This document shows, in pieces, positions 18,114-27,225 of a stretch of 64,000 bases of DNA. Location of the stretch: assembly GCF_016919385.1 (NCBI RefSeq), contig NZ_CP070351.1:3720001-3784000 (forward strand). The letters run 5' to 3'. The DNA comes from Gordonia sp. PDNC005. GTDB taxonomy: Bacteria > Actinomycetota > Actinomycetes > Mycobacteriales > Mycobacteriaceae. The position numbers and the translations under genes are program-made. The notes under the pieces are model-generated. The model saw nothing but the letters and a program-made list of their open reading frames with translations. It made no database searches and had not been told where the DNA came from. Position 1 is the first letter of the stretch. Every line of letters starts with the position of its first letter.

Positions 18114-19289
18114 ATGGCGATGTCCGATCCTGCCTCCCTCCTCGTGGTCCCGCTCCTGATGATCGCCGCGGCACTCGCCGGCCGCGCGACCGCCCGCTGG
18201 ATAGCGGTGCCAATCGTCGTGTTCGAGCTCGTGCTGGGCGTGGCCGCCGGTCCCGACGCCCTCGGCTGGGTGGACCGGACGTCGTTCCTCGCACAGCTGT
18301 CGCAGTTCGGCGTGATGCTGCTCTTCTTCGTCGCCGGTTCGGAGATCGACGCCGCGTCCCTGCGCGGGCGCACCGGACGCCGTGCGTGGCTGGGCTGGGC
18401 GATCAGCATCTGCATCGGCGTCGCAATCGGTTACGTCGCAGAACCCGGCATCGGCGCCCTGATCATCGGGATCTGTCTCGCCTCGACGGCTCTGGGCACG
18501 CTGCTGCCCATACTCCGCGACGCCGGTGATCTCGGAACCCCGTTCGGCTCCGCCGTCGGCGCCGTCGGAACCGTCGGCGAATTCGGGCCGATCATCGCGA
18601 TCTCAGTGTTTCTGGGGACTCGATCGCCCGGTATGTCGACGGTCGTCCTCGTCGTGTTCGCAGTGATCGCACTCGCCGCTATCCTGCACGCCCAGCGACG
18701 CACTCACCAACGGCTGCATCGGATCGTGGAATCGACGTTGCACACATCGGGGCAGTTCGCCGTCCGATGTGTGCTCGGAATTCTCGCCGTCCTCGTGTTC
18801 CTGGCGCTCCAACTCGGTGTAGACATGCTGCTCGGGGCGTTCACCGCCGGAATCGTGTGGCGGCTGCTCATGCGCGACGCCGACGAGGCGACCCGCCGCA
18901 GCGTCGACGCCAAGGTCGATGCACTGGCCTTCGGCTTCCTCGTCCCCATCTTCTTCGTCTACACAGGAGTCAAGTTCGATCTCCGTGCACTCCTCGACGC
19001 ACCGCTCGCGTTCGCGGTGATTCCGGTTGTCACCATCGCACTCCTCCTGGTCCGCGGGATTCCGTCGATGCTCGCCGCACCGACAGGCGCCGCCCGGCGC
19101 GAACGAGCCGCGGTCGGTCTGATGGGTGCCACCGCACTGCCGATCATCGTCGTCGCGACCGACATCGGAGTTGAACACCACGCGATCACCTCGACCGAGG
19201 CGGCCGTCTTCGTCGGTGCGGGCGTGCTGTCCGTGTTGGTGTTCCCGATCGTCGCCGCCGCTGTGCGGAAACCGCGAGCCTCGGTTTGA
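18114..19289 (+). CDS. Cation:proton antiporter (CPA2 / Na+/H+ exchanger type)
   Basis: 391 residues with about 11-12 membrane helices. The family pattern of the NhaA/KefB-like fold is visible: PIVVFELVLGVAAGPDALGWV near residue 32, LLFFVAGSEIDAASLRG (about 69-85) with its conserved acidic residue, and LLGAFTAGIVWRLL. No C-terminal TrkA-N nucleotide domain, so it is a minimal transporter. Probably exchanges Na+ or K+ for protons at the plasma membrane. An ATG two codons downstream could be the start. No clear operon partner. Confidence 0.85.
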   Translation: MAMSDPASLLVVPLLMIAAALAGRATARWIAVPIVVFELVLGVAAGPDALGWVDRTSFLAQLSQFGVMLLFFVAGSEIDAASLRGRTGRRAWLGWAISICIGVAIGYVAEPGIGALIIGICLASTALGTLLPILRDAGDLGTPFGSAVGAVGTVGEFGPIIAISVFLGTRSPGMSTVVLVVFAVIALAAILHAQRRTHQRLHRIVESTLHTSGQFAVRCVLGILAVLVFLALQLGVDMLLGAFTAGIVWRLLMRDADEATRRSVDAKVDALAFGFLVPIFFVYTGVKFDLRALLDAPLAFAVIPVVTIALLLVRGIPSMLAAPTGAARRERAAVGLMGATALPIIVVATDIGVEHHAITSTEAAVFVGAGVLSVLVFPIVAAAVRKPRASV

Positions 19290-19616
19290 CAGGCTGACGC
19301 CTGTTTCGATCCGGGCTGTGCATGGCCGTCCGGGTACTTTCACCGAGGCGGCGGCATCAGCCTGTGTGGAATGACCCCGACGACATCGGGAATCTCCCTG
19401 ATGCCGCATTGCGGGATACAGGCTAGTCTCGGCGTTGTGTGGTGAGGCACATCGTGGCTCGATCAGGGTGTCATCCGGGCCGGACTTCGTTCGCACGATC
19501 GACGCCGTCCACCCCCGGAACACAAAACACACATAAGCTGACGAACATGCCCGGCCTCCCTCGGGCCAGGCACCGACCATCGAGCGGACGCTCGGCGAGA
19601 ACGAAAGGCACTGCAC
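19290..19616. other. 327-bp gene-free region upstream of terD
   Basis: No credible coding region. It holds a 10-bp perfect inverted repeat GCGGCATCAG (19351-19360) / CTGATGCCGC (19398-19407) and, in its loop, an imperfect CATCGGGA/TCCCTGATG stem. This is the longest non-coding stretch of the window and should carry the promoter and control region of the Ter island. I could not define a sigma-factor site with confidence. Confidence 0.5.
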
Positions 19617-20192
19617 ATGGGTGTGAGCTTGACCAAGGGCGGCAACGTCTCCCTCACCAAGGAGGCCCCCGGCCTGACCGCCGTCTCCATCGGCCTCGGC
19701 TGGGACGTTCGTTCCACCACCGGCACCGACTTCGACCTCGACGGCAGCGCCATCGCGCTGAACGCCGACAAGAAGGCCGTCTCGGACCAGCACTTCATCT
19801 TCTTCAACAACCTCCGCTCGCCCGACGGCTCGATCGAGCACACCGGCGACAACACCACCGGCGACGGCGACGGCGACGACGAGGTCATCAACGTCGACCT
19901 CGCAGCCGTCCCGCCGGAGATCGCCTCCATCGTGTTCCCCGTCTCGATCTACGACGCGGACGCACGCAGCCAGTCGTTCGGCCAGGTCCGCAACGCGTTC
20001 ATCCGCGTCGTCAACCGCGCCAACGGCTCGGAGATCGCCCGCTACGACCTGTCCGAGGACGCGTCGACCGAGACCGCCATGGTCTTCGGTGAGCTGTACC
20101 GCAACGGCGCGGACTGGAAGTTCCGCGCCATCGGTCAGGGCTACGCCTCCGGCCTCGCGGGCATCGCCCGCGACTTCGGCGTCAACGTCTAA
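19617..20192 (+). CDS. terD: TerD-family stress protein (tellurium resistance type)
   Basis: 191 residues, one TerD domain. It opens with GVSLTKGGNVSLTKEAPGL and has the calcium-coordinating acidic clusters FDLDGSA (about 40-46) and DGDGDDEVINVDL, plus the SIEHTGDN loop. Family members bind calcium and associate with membranes and TerC in stress responses including tellurite. AAAGG ribosome site before the ATG. First gene of the Ter island and a close paralogue of the gene at 29296. Confidence 0.95.
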   Translation: MGVSLTKGGNVSLTKEAPGLTAVSIGLGWDVRSTTGTDFDLDGSAIALNADKKAVSDQHFIFFNNLRSPDGSIEHTGDNTTGDGDGDDEVINVDLAAVPPEIASIVFPVSIYDADARSQSFGQVRNAFIRVVNRANGSEIARYDLSEDASTETAMVFGELYRNGADWKFRAIGQGYASGLAGIARDFGVNV

Positions 20193-20215
20193 CCCCTCAC
20201 CGCCGCAACAGCAAC

Positions 20216-20250
20216 GACGCACCGACGGGCCACCAGCTCGTCGGTGCGTC
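20216..20250 (+). terminator. Hairpin between terD and the TerC-like gene
   Basis: Perfect 12-bp stem GACGCACCGACG with an 11-base loop, 24 bp after the terD stop. Probably an intrinsic or partial terminator that could set a high terD to downstream ratio. Confidence 0.6.
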
Positions 20251-20320
20251 GCGCCACGTACGACGAGCCGCCGACCTCACTGATGTCGCGCCGTCCAAGA
20301 AAGAAAAGGCCGACACCCAC

Positions 20321-21412
20321 GTGATTCTCCGCATCTTCGGACTATCGTTCGTGATCTCCATAGCGGCGCTCGTCGTCGCATTCGTCTACGGCGGGCCCGA
20401 AGCCCTCCTGCTCACGATCATCCTCGGCATCCTCGAAGTGTCGCTCTCCTTCGACAACGCCGTCATCAACGCCACCGTCCTCCGCCGGATGAGTGAGTTC
20501 TGGCAGAAGATCTTCCTCACGATCGGCATCGTCATCGCCGTGTTCGGCATGCGGATCCTGTTCCCGCTGGCCATCGTCTGGATCACCGCCGGGCTCAACC
20601 CGGTTCAGGCGTTCGACCTCGCGCTCAATCCGCCGACCGACCCGAACGCCGACAGCTACGAATCGCTGATCACCGCGGCACACCCGCAGATCGCGTCGTT
20701 CGGCGGCATGTTCCTGTTGATGCTGTTCCTCGGCTTCATCTTCGACGACAAGGAGATCACCTGGTTGTCGTGGCTGGAGAAGCCGCTGATCCGCATCGGA
20801 AAGCTCGATCAGCTGGCCGTCGTCATCGCCGCGGGCATCCTGGTGATCACCGCGACATTCATCGCCCACGAGGGCGAAGGTGCGACCGTCATGATTGCCG
20901 GAACTCTCGGCATGATCTCGTACATCCTGGTCAACGGCCTCGGAGAGCTGTTCAACGTCGAAGAGGAGGGCGACGAGCCGTCGACCGGTCCGTCCGACCT
21001 GGCGAAGGCCACGGGCAAGGCGGGCTTCTTCCTGTTCCTGTACCTCGAGGTGCTCGACGCCAGCTTCTCCTTCGACGGTGTGATCGGCGCGTTCGCCATC
21101 ACCGCGGACCCGATCATCATCGCCCTCGGCCTCGGCCTCATCGGCGCACTGTTCGTTCGCTCGCTGACCGTGTACCTGGTCCGCCAGGGCACCCTGTCGG
21201 AGTACGTCTACCTCGAGCACGGCGCTCACTGGGCGATCGGCGCACTCGCGTTCATCCTCATGTACTCGATCGGCACACCGGTTCCCGAGGTCGTCACCGG
21301 CCTGGTGGGCGTTGCGTTGATCGGCGCCGCCATGATCAGCAGCATCGTTCGCCGCCGCAAGCAGGCCGACGAGCCGGCTGGCGACGCCGCACTCGTCGAC
21401 TCGAAGGAGTAG
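20321..21412 (+). CDS. DUF475 / TerC-like integral membrane protein
   Basis: 363 residues with about 9 membrane helices. TerC-superfamily motifs occur in both halves: LEVSLSFDNAVINATVLRRM (about 38-57) and EVLDASFSFDGVIGAF (about 243-258), each with the membrane-embedded acidic SFDN/SFDG pair thought to bind a metal ion. The start is GTG at 20321 with a weak ribosome site. TerC proteins work with TerD proteins and are implicated in metal-ion efflux. Located between terD and the lyase/phosphoribosyltransferase genes of the Ter island. Confidence 0.9.
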   Translation: MILRIFGLSFVISIAALVVAFVYGGPEALLLTIILGILEVSLSFDNAVINATVLRRMSEFWQKIFLTIGIVIAVFGMRILFPLAIVWITAGLNPVQAFDLALNPPTDPNADSYESLITAAHPQIASFGGMFLLMLFLGFIFDDKEITWLSWLEKPLIRIGKLDQLAVVIAAGILVITATFIAHEGEGATVMIAGTLGMISYILVNGLGELFNVEEEGDEPSTGPSDLAKATGKAGFFLFLYLEVLDASFSFDGVIGAFAITADPIIIALGLGLIGALFVRSLTVYLVRQGTLSEYVYLEHGAHWAIGALAFILMYSIGTPVPEVVTGLVGVALIGAAMISSIVRRRKQADEPAGDAALVDSKE

Positions 21413-21500
21413 CGCTCATGGCGATCGACACGAGCACCGGGTCGATCATGCGAACGTCTGCCGACCGGGCCGTCCTCCGCTGACTGGATACGATCGAATC

Positions 21501-22688
21501 GTGCCCACCAATCCGCGCCGGGGCCTGTTCGGCAGGCGACCGCAGAGCAACCGCGCCACGCCCGCGCAGCTCGCGGCTCTGACCGACGCCTTCTTCGCCT
21601 GTGAACGGGCGATGGGTGACATGGCGAGCGCCGTTCAAGCCGCGCAGGCGGTGGCGCCCGGCTCCATTGCGACCGCCGAATGGGACACCGCGCGGGACCG
21701 CTACGACCAGGTGATCTCCCGCTACTTGGTGATCTCGGCCGACGACTCCCCCGAGGCCACCCCGGCGAACGTGGACCAGTGCACCCGGGCGTTCGTCGAG
21801 ACCACCGAGTGGCTCGGCCGCTACGCGGCGTGGCAGGCGTCCGGTCTGCAGGCCGGGCGAGCCGCGATCAACGGTGCCGCCCAAGCCGAACAGCAGGCCA
21901 GGGTGGCAGCCAACCAGGCGCTCACCGCGCTCGATCAGGCACCGGTGGAACACGCTCACCTCACATCTGTTCGGACCGCGGCCGACGCACTCGCACAAGA
22001 CCTCACCAGGTTCGAAGCGGCGACGGGCCTCACCGAGCGGCAGCGAGCGGCAGACCTCGTCGTCGAAGCCGCGCACCGCGTCATCGATCTCCTCGATCGG
22101 GCTCCGGGCCTGACCGCAGAGACCGAGAAGACCATGCGGTCGCTCGCCACGCGTCGGCAGGCGATCGAGACGAAGCTCGACGGCCTGCCCGCGCTGATGT
22201 CCCAACTGCTGCGGGACTTCAGTTCCGAATGCTCCATCGACCTCGTCGACGTCCCTCGCGACGTCGGACACGACCTGCAGAACGCGGACGAACGGCTGGA
22301 CCGCGCACGAGTCCTCCTAGGCCACGCACCGGACGAGGCACGAGCAGCCACCGAACAGGCCAGGGCCCACCTGGCGGACGCGGACGAACAACTCGACCGT
22401 GTCGTCGACAGACTGTCCGACCTACGGGAGGTTCGCGCCGATCCGACAGTCGCCGCGTCACGTGTCCGCTTCCGGATCCGGGACGCCCAGAACTTCGCCG
22501 TCGACAATCACCAGGTCCGTGAGTGGGGATCGGTGCTCGACGCCCAGAACGACCGAGTCGACCGCGCCGCAGCGGTCCTCGAACGGATTCACCCCGACTA
22601 CTGGTTCTACCTCTCCGAACTGCGGGCGGTCGACGCCCGCGTCACCGACATCATCGGACGGATGCGTGAGCACGTCTCACGCGCCTGA
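21501..22688 (+). CDS. Helical coiled-coil protein of the Ter island, function unknown
   Basis: 395 residues, almost entirely alpha-helical by composition. Long amphipathic stretches rich in Ala, Glu, Arg and Asp (about 25-130, 140-235 and 270-330) point to coiled coils. The N-terminus is basic (RRGLFGRRPQ); no signal peptide or membrane segment. The conserved-looking tail HPDYWFYLSELRAVDARV (about 363-380) stands out. GTG start. It ends 31 bp before the lyase gene in the same direction, so it is probably part of the biosynthetic operon. I recognise no enzyme motif; a scaffold or sensor role is inference. Confidence 0.75.
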   Translation: MPTNPRRGLFGRRPQSNRATPAQLAALTDAFFACERAMGDMASAVQAAQAVAPGSIATAEWDTARDRYDQVISRYLVISADDSPEATPANVDQCTRAFVETTEWLGRYAAWQASGLQAGRAAINGAAQAEQQARVAANQALTALDQAPVEHAHLTSVRTAADALAQDLTRFEAATGLTERQRAADLVVEAAHRVIDLLDRAPGLTAETEKTMRSLATRRQAIETKLDGLPALMSQLLRDFSSECSIDLVDVPRDVGHDLQNADERLDRARVLLGHAPDEARAATEQARAHLADADEQLDRVVDRLSDLREVRADPTVAASRVRFRIRDAQNFAVDNHQVREWGSVLDAQNDRVDRAAAVLERIHPDYWFYLSELRAVDARVTDIIGRMREHVSRA

Positions 22689-22719
22689 CGACACATCTAC
22701 CGAACGAAAGGAGCCGCCC

Positions 22720-23955
22720 ATGCCCACCGACATCACCAGCGACTCCGTTGACCCCGCCACGACCCGGGGCATCACTCGACCCGCCACGACCCGGGGCATC
22801 ACCCAGTTCCCCCAACTGGCCGACGAGCAGCTCGACCGCCTGTTCCTGCACCGCCCGCAGACGGTGGATCTGCACTCGCCGATCGACCACCTGGCGATCG
22901 CCCTCGGCGCCACCCTCTACGTGCCCGCCACCCGCGACGACCTGACCGCCGTGATCCGACGCCGCGCCGAATCCGGCGTCACCTCGATGGTCATCGACCT
23001 CGAAGACGCCGTCGCCGACGAAGACGAGGCGACCGCCGTCGACCGAACCATCACGACCCTCGCCGAGTTCGCCGACGACGACTGGGATCGTCTCCTCTTG
23101 TTCGTCCGCGTCCGGACCACCGCTCACATCGAGACCGTCATCGCGGGCCTCACACCCGGTCACTGCCTCGCAGGCTTCGTGATCCCGAAGTTCGAAGCCG
23201 AGTCGGGTTCCGCGGCACTCGACACCATCGCCGCCGTGTCCGCCGACTGGGATCGCCCCCTCTACGTGATGCCCGTGCTGGAGACGCCGCGCATCGTGCA
23301 CCGCGAGACTCGCGACGCCGAACTGACCGCCATCCGCGAAGTCCTCAATCGCCACCGCGAACGAGTCCTCGCCGTCCGCATCGGCGCCACCGACATCTGC
23401 GGGCTGTTCGGCATCCGCCGCGACCGCGACGTCACCATCTACGACGTCCGCGTCGCCGCCGACGCCGTCGCGGGCATCGTCAACATGCTCGGCCGCAGAG
23501 ACGGGACAGGCTTCGTGATCACCGGCCCGGTGTGGGAGTATTTCGCGAATCACGAACGGATGTTCGCGCCGACTCTGCGGCACACTCCGTTCCGCGAGCA
23601 CGACGCCGTCTACTTCCGGCAACAGTTGGTGAGCCGGGACCTTGACGGCCTGCTCCGGGAGATCGCTCTCGACCGCGCCAACGGCATCACCGGCAAGACG
23701 GTGATCCACCCCGTCCACGTGGGCGCCGTGCATTCGCTCTCGACAGTCACCGACGAGGAGTACTCCGACGCGCTCGACATCCTCGACCGCGACGGCGGCG
23801 GCGCGCAGGCCTCCGCGTACGGCAACAAGATGAACGAACTGAAACCACATCGCAACTGGGCGCTCGGGGTGATGAACCGGGCACACGTCTTCGGCGTCAC
23901 CCGCCGCGACATCAGCTTCGTCGACCTTCTCACCGAATGGGCTGCTGACCAATGA
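22720..23955 (+). CDS. CitE-like C-C bond lyase, TIM barrel (Ter-associated)
   Basis: 411 residues. It resembles the HpcH/HpaI/CitE superfamily: ATLYVPATRDDL, VIDLEDAVADEDE (about 91-103, with the metal-binding acidic LEDAV), VMPVLETPRI with a conserved Glu near 188, and RIGATDICGLFGI (about 220-232). The Ter-linked subfamily is proposed to make or break a C-C bond in a nucleoside-like product. The ATG at 22720 has AAGGAG eight bases upstream. A duplicated PATTRGIT segment lies at residues 12-28. It overlaps the next gene by 4 bp (ATGA). Confidence 0.88.
   Translation: MPTDITSDSVDPATTRGITRPATTRGITQFPQLADEQLDRLFLHRPQTVDLHSPIDHLAIALGATLYVPATRDDLTAVIRRRAESGVTSMVIDLEDAVADEDEATAVDRTITTLAEFADDDWDRLLLFVRVRTTAHIETVIAGLTPGHCLAGFVIPKFEAESGSAALDTIAAVSADWDRPLYVMPVLETPRIVHRETRDAELTAIREVLNRHRERVLAVRIGATDICGLFGIRRDRDVTIYDVRVAADAVAGIVNMLGRRDGTGFVITGPVWEYFANHERMFAPTLRHTPFREHDAVYFRQQLVSRDLDGLLREIALDRANGITGKTVIHPVHVGAVHSLSTVTDEEYSDALDILDRDGGGAQASAYGNKMNELKPHRNWALGVMNRAHVFGVTRRDISFVDLLTEWAADQ
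22753..22802 (+). repeat. 27-bp in-frame tandem duplication in the lyase N-terminus
   Basis: Two copies of a 23-bp identical core (22753-22775 and 22780-22802), period 27 bp, encoding PATTRGIT twice. It lies before the TIM-barrel core and so probably in a flexible tail. Confidence 0.85.
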
Positions 23956-26348
23956 CTCCCTCCTGGGTGACCGACACCTTCGATGCGCACGTCTCCGGCG
24001 TCGACGACCTCGTTGAACTCGGGTTGCGCCGCAATCCGAAACGCGCGCACCTGCTGGTGTCGACGGTGCTGGGAAAGCACATCCCGACACCGCCGTCACG
24101 GGTGCGCGATGCGGCTAACGATCTCGGCGACGCCGTCACCGGGATCCTCGGCGACGAGGCGTCCACCGCGACGGTTCTCGGATTCGCCGAGACCGCGACC
24201 GGTCTCGGCCACTGCGTCGCCGAGCGCATCACAGCTGCGCGGTACCTCCACTCGACGCGCCGCGCCGTCGATGGCGCGACGGTGCACGGCTCCTTCGAAG
24301 AGGGCCACTCCCACGCGACGACCCACATGCTGCAGCCGACCGACGCCGATTTCCTCAACACCGATCCGTCGGTGCCCGTGGTGCTCGTCGACGACGAGAT
24401 CAGTACCGGACGCACCGCCGTCGAGGCGATCGAGGCACTGCACCGTCTGCATCCCCACCGGCGCTACCTCGTCGCTTCACTTGTCGACATGCGCGACGAC
24501 GGGCACCGAGCCGAATGCAACGCGGCCGCGACACGCCTCGGCGTGACCATCGACTTCACCTCCGTCGCCGACGGCGTGATCCGCTTGCCCGAGGGGATGA
24601 CCGAGCGAGTGATGGCCCTCGACGCACCCCAGCTCAATCAGACCGCGCAGGACCGGGGCGACGTCACGTTCTTCGCCGCCGGTTGGCCTGCGGCCGTCCC
24701 GGACGGCGGCCGCCACGGCTTCCTCGCCGACGACACCGCTGCGTTCCATCGGGCCGTCGACGACGTCACCGCCGGGCTGTCCGACGTCTTCGCCCCGGGT
24801 GAGCTGGTGACCGTCGTCGGGCACGAAGAACTCATGTACCTCCCCTTGTGCATCGCCGAGCGGCTCAGGTCGTACGGTGTCGACACGCGTTTTCAGACCA
24901 CGTCCCGGTCACCGGCTCACGTTCGTGACCAAGACGGATATCCGCTGCGCCGCGGCTTCTCCTTCCCCGCTCCCGAAACGCCACCCGGCTCCTCGTCGAA
25001 GCGTCCAGCCGCGGACATCCGCTACCTGTACAACGTCGCCGAACCCGGCTCGGACGTCGTCCCGACGGTCCTGCTGGTGATCGACGACCCCGCCGACACC
25101 ACCGCGTTGCGCGCGGACGGTGGACTCCTCGACGTCCTGTCGGCCGCCGGTCATCGTGTTGTCGTGCTGACCGTGCCCGCGACCGATCCCGCACGCTTGT
25201 CCCGCTCACGAACCGCAGGCGCACAGCGCATCGAACCGGCAGGCGATCCACTGCGCGCACCCGACTTCGGCTCCTATTCGCCGAGTGAGGTCGCGTGGCT
25301 GCTCAAGGACCTGTCCGAGTTCTCGCTGGAAGGCGACGTAGCCGAGCGGGAGCGCCGAATCCAGGCGGGCGTCGCACACTATGCGGAGTCGTTGCCCGTC
25401 GAGTTCCAGCCCGGTGAGGCGTACCTCGAGTTGTTCGACGCGACACTCACGTCGTCGGCCCGCCGACTGGCGCTCGCCGTCGGAACCGTCGCCGAACTGA
25501 TCCTCGCCGAACGGTCGTCGAACCCGACGCTGGTCTCCCTCGCCCGTGCCGGAACTCCGGTCGGGACGCTGATCGCGCGGTGGATTCGGGCGACCCGGCA
25601 CTCTCAGCCCGCGCACTACAGTGTGTCGATTGTGCGCGATCGTGGGATCGATGCCGTCGCGTTGGACTACATCGCCGCACGTCACGACCCCGCTTCGGTG
25701 GTGTTCGTCGACGGCTGGACAGGCAAGGGCGCCATCGCGAAAGAACTCACCGCGGCCCTGCGGGTGTACGAGGAGGGTGGGGGCGCGCACTTCGACGACG
25801 AACTCGCAGTGCTCGCCGATCCCGGATCGTGCACCCGCCTGTACGGCACACGCGACGACTTCCTGATCGCCTCGGCCTGTCTCAACTCGACGGTGTCCGG
25901 GCTCGTCTCGCGCACCGTGCTCAACGCCGACCTGATCGGCCCCGGCGATTTCCACGGCGCCAAGTTCTATCGCGACCTGGTGCCGCACGACGTGTCGAAC
26001 CGCTTCCTCGACGCCGTCACCGCCGAGTTCGACACCGTCCTCGATCAGGCGCGCGCCGACGCCGCGGCCCTGCGCGACGCCGACCGGACGCCGACCTGGG
26101 ACGGCTGGGCGTCCGTCGAGGAGATGCAGCGGCGATACGGACTGTCGTCGATCAACTTCGTGAAGCCCGGGATCGGCGAGACCACTCGAGTACTCCTGCG
26201 CCGTGTTCCGTGGCGGATTCTGGTGCGCGACGCCGACCTTCCCGATCACGAGCACATCCGTCTGCTCGCCGCCGAGCGCGGGGTGCCCGTCGACGTGGTG
26301 CCCGACCTCGCGTACTCCTGCGTCGGGCTGATCAAGGAGTCCGTGTGA
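23952..26348 (+). CDS. Four-module fusion: PRTase_2 - TRSP - StiP-like PRTase_1 - PELOTA (Ter biosynthetic enzyme)
   Basis: 798 residues. Residues about 20-230 form a phosphoribosyltransferase with a canonical PRPP loop VVLVDDEISTG (143-153). About 235-450 match the TRSP domain (HEELMYLPL 291-299; TSRSPAH 317-323). About 455-700 form a second, StiP-like phosphoribosyltransferase with the divergent loop VVFVDGWTGKG (583-593) and SGLVSRTVLN. The last 60 residues (from about 740) look like a PELOTA/L7Ae-type RNA-binding domain. In many Ter clusters I would expect these as two genes; here they form one uninterrupted reading frame. It probably builds and couples a ribosylated intermediate. ATGA overlap with the lyase, GTGA overlap with the HAD gene. 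Confidence 0.87.
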   Translation: MTPSWVTDTFDAHVSGVDDLVELGLRRNPKRAHLLVSTVLGKHIPTPPSRVRDAANDLGDAVTGILGDEASTATVLGFAETATGLGHCVAERITAARYLHSTRRAVDGATVHGSFEEGHSHATTHMLQPTDADFLNTDPSVPVVLVDDEISTGRTAVEAIEALHRLHPHRRYLVASLVDMRDDGHRAECNAAATRLGVTIDFTSVADGVIRLPEGMTERVMALDAPQLNQTAQDRGDVTFFAAGWPAAVPDGGRHGFLADDTAAFHRAVDDVTAGLSDVFAPGELVTVVGHEELMYLPLCIAERLRSYGVDTRFQTTSRSPAHVRDQDGYPLRRGFSFPAPETPPGSSSKRPAADIRYLYNVAEPGSDVVPTVLLVIDDPADTTALRADGGLLDVLSAAGHRVVVLTVPATDPARLSRSRTAGAQRIEPAGDPLRAPDFGSYSPSEVAWLLKDLSEFSLEGDVAERERRIQAGVAHYAESLPVEFQPGEAYLELFDATLTSSARRLALAVGTVAELILAERSSNPTLVSLARAGTPVGTLIARWIRATRHSQPAHYSVSIVRDRGIDAVALDYIAARHDPASVVFVDGWTGKGAIAKELTAALRVYEEGGGAHFDDELAVLADPGSCTRLYGTRDDFLIASACLNSTVSGLVSRTVLNADLIGPGDFHGAKFYRDLVPHDVSNRFLDAVTAEFDTVLDQARADAAALRDADRTPTWDGWASVEEMQRRYGLSSINFVKPGIGETTRVLLRRVPWRILVRDADLPDHEHIRLLAAERGVPVDVVPDLAYSCVGLIKESV

Positions 26349-27214
26349 ACGCCCTCATCGCCACCGACCTCGACCGCACGATGGTCTTCTCCCGTGCTGC
26401 GTCCGCCCCCAGCTCTTCGAGCGCTCCCGAGGAGCCCGTCTGCGTCGAGATCTACAACGACGCGCCGTTGTCGTTCATGACCTCCGGCGCGGTGGGGAAG
26501 CTGGCCGCGCTCGCGGCGTCGACGCCGGTGGTTCCGACCACCACTCGCACACGTGAGCAGTTCGAACGCATCACCCTGCCGGGAGGTCCGTTCGCGTACG
26601 CCGTGGTGAGCAACGGCGGTCGGATCATTCGCGACGGCGAGGACGACGCCGCGTGGCGTACTGCTTTGGAGGCGAGAATCGCGACGACGTCGGTGCCCGT
26701 CTCGGAACTGCACGCCGACCTCGAGACGAGGATCGACGAGTCGTGGGTGTCGTCGACGCGCATCGCCGACGAGCTGTTCGCGTACCTCGTGGTCGACCTG
26801 GACCGGCAGCCCTCCGACTTCGTCGACGACTGGCGGGCGTGGTGCACTCCCCGGGGTTGGTCGGTGTCACAGCAGGGCCGCAAGATCTACGCGATGCCCG
26901 ATGGCGTGACCAAGTCCGCCGCCGTGGCCGAGATCCGCCGCAGCCTCGTCGACGACGGTGTCCTCACCCCGGACGCGCCGCTGCTGGCGGCGGGCGACGG
27001 TCAGTTGGACGCCGATCTGCTCCGCTACGCCGACCATGCCATCCGGCCCGCCCACGGCGAGCTCCACGACTCCGGATGGACCCGGCCCGGCCTCACCGTG
27101 ACTCCCTCGGCCGGTATCAAGGCGGGCGAGGAGATCCTCGACTGGTTCGCTGACCACGCGCATCAACCAGCGTCATCGCCCCATCCGCTCCGACCGGCTC
27201 TCGCCGAGAAGTAA
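26345..27214 (+). CDS. HAD-superfamily phosphatase (Ter-associated)
   Basis: 289 residues. Motif I DLDRT (8-12) supplies the nucleophile and acid/base aspartates; motif II threonines lie in PTTTRT (64-69), the motif III lysine near 190 (GVTKSAAV), and motif IV GDGQLDAD (217-224). The cap region resembles Cof/sucrose-phosphatase-like HAD enzymes. It likely removes phosphate from a sugar- or nucleoside-phosphate made by the upstream enzymes. The GTG start overlaps the preceding stop by 4 bp, which fixes the start and indicates translational coupling. Confidence 0.88.
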   Translation: MNALIATDLDRTMVFSRAASAPSSSSAPEEPVCVEIYNDAPLSFMTSGAVGKLAALAASTPVVPTTTRTREQFERITLPGGPFAYAVVSNGGRIIRDGEDDAAWRTALEARIATTSVPVSELHADLETRIDESWVSSTRIADELFAYLVVDLDRQPSDFVDDWRAWCTPRGWSVSQQGRKIYAMPDGVTKSAAVAEIRRSLVDDGVLTPDAPLLAAGDGQLDADLLRYADHAIRPAHGELHDSGWTRPGLTVTPSAGIKAGEEILDWFADHAHQPASSPHPLRPALAEK

Positions 27215-27225
27215 GAGGTAATCCG

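Noticed and set aside
19424..19429. TAGTCT as a sigma-A -10 box before terD
   Set aside because: The nearest TTGCGG -35-like hexamer is only 9 bp away, too close for a promoter; no better pair found.
21418..21483. Possible 21-codon gene after the TerC-like gene
   Set aside because: Too short, no clear ribosome site or conserved feature; contains a weak GATCGAC/GTCGATC hairpin that may be chance.
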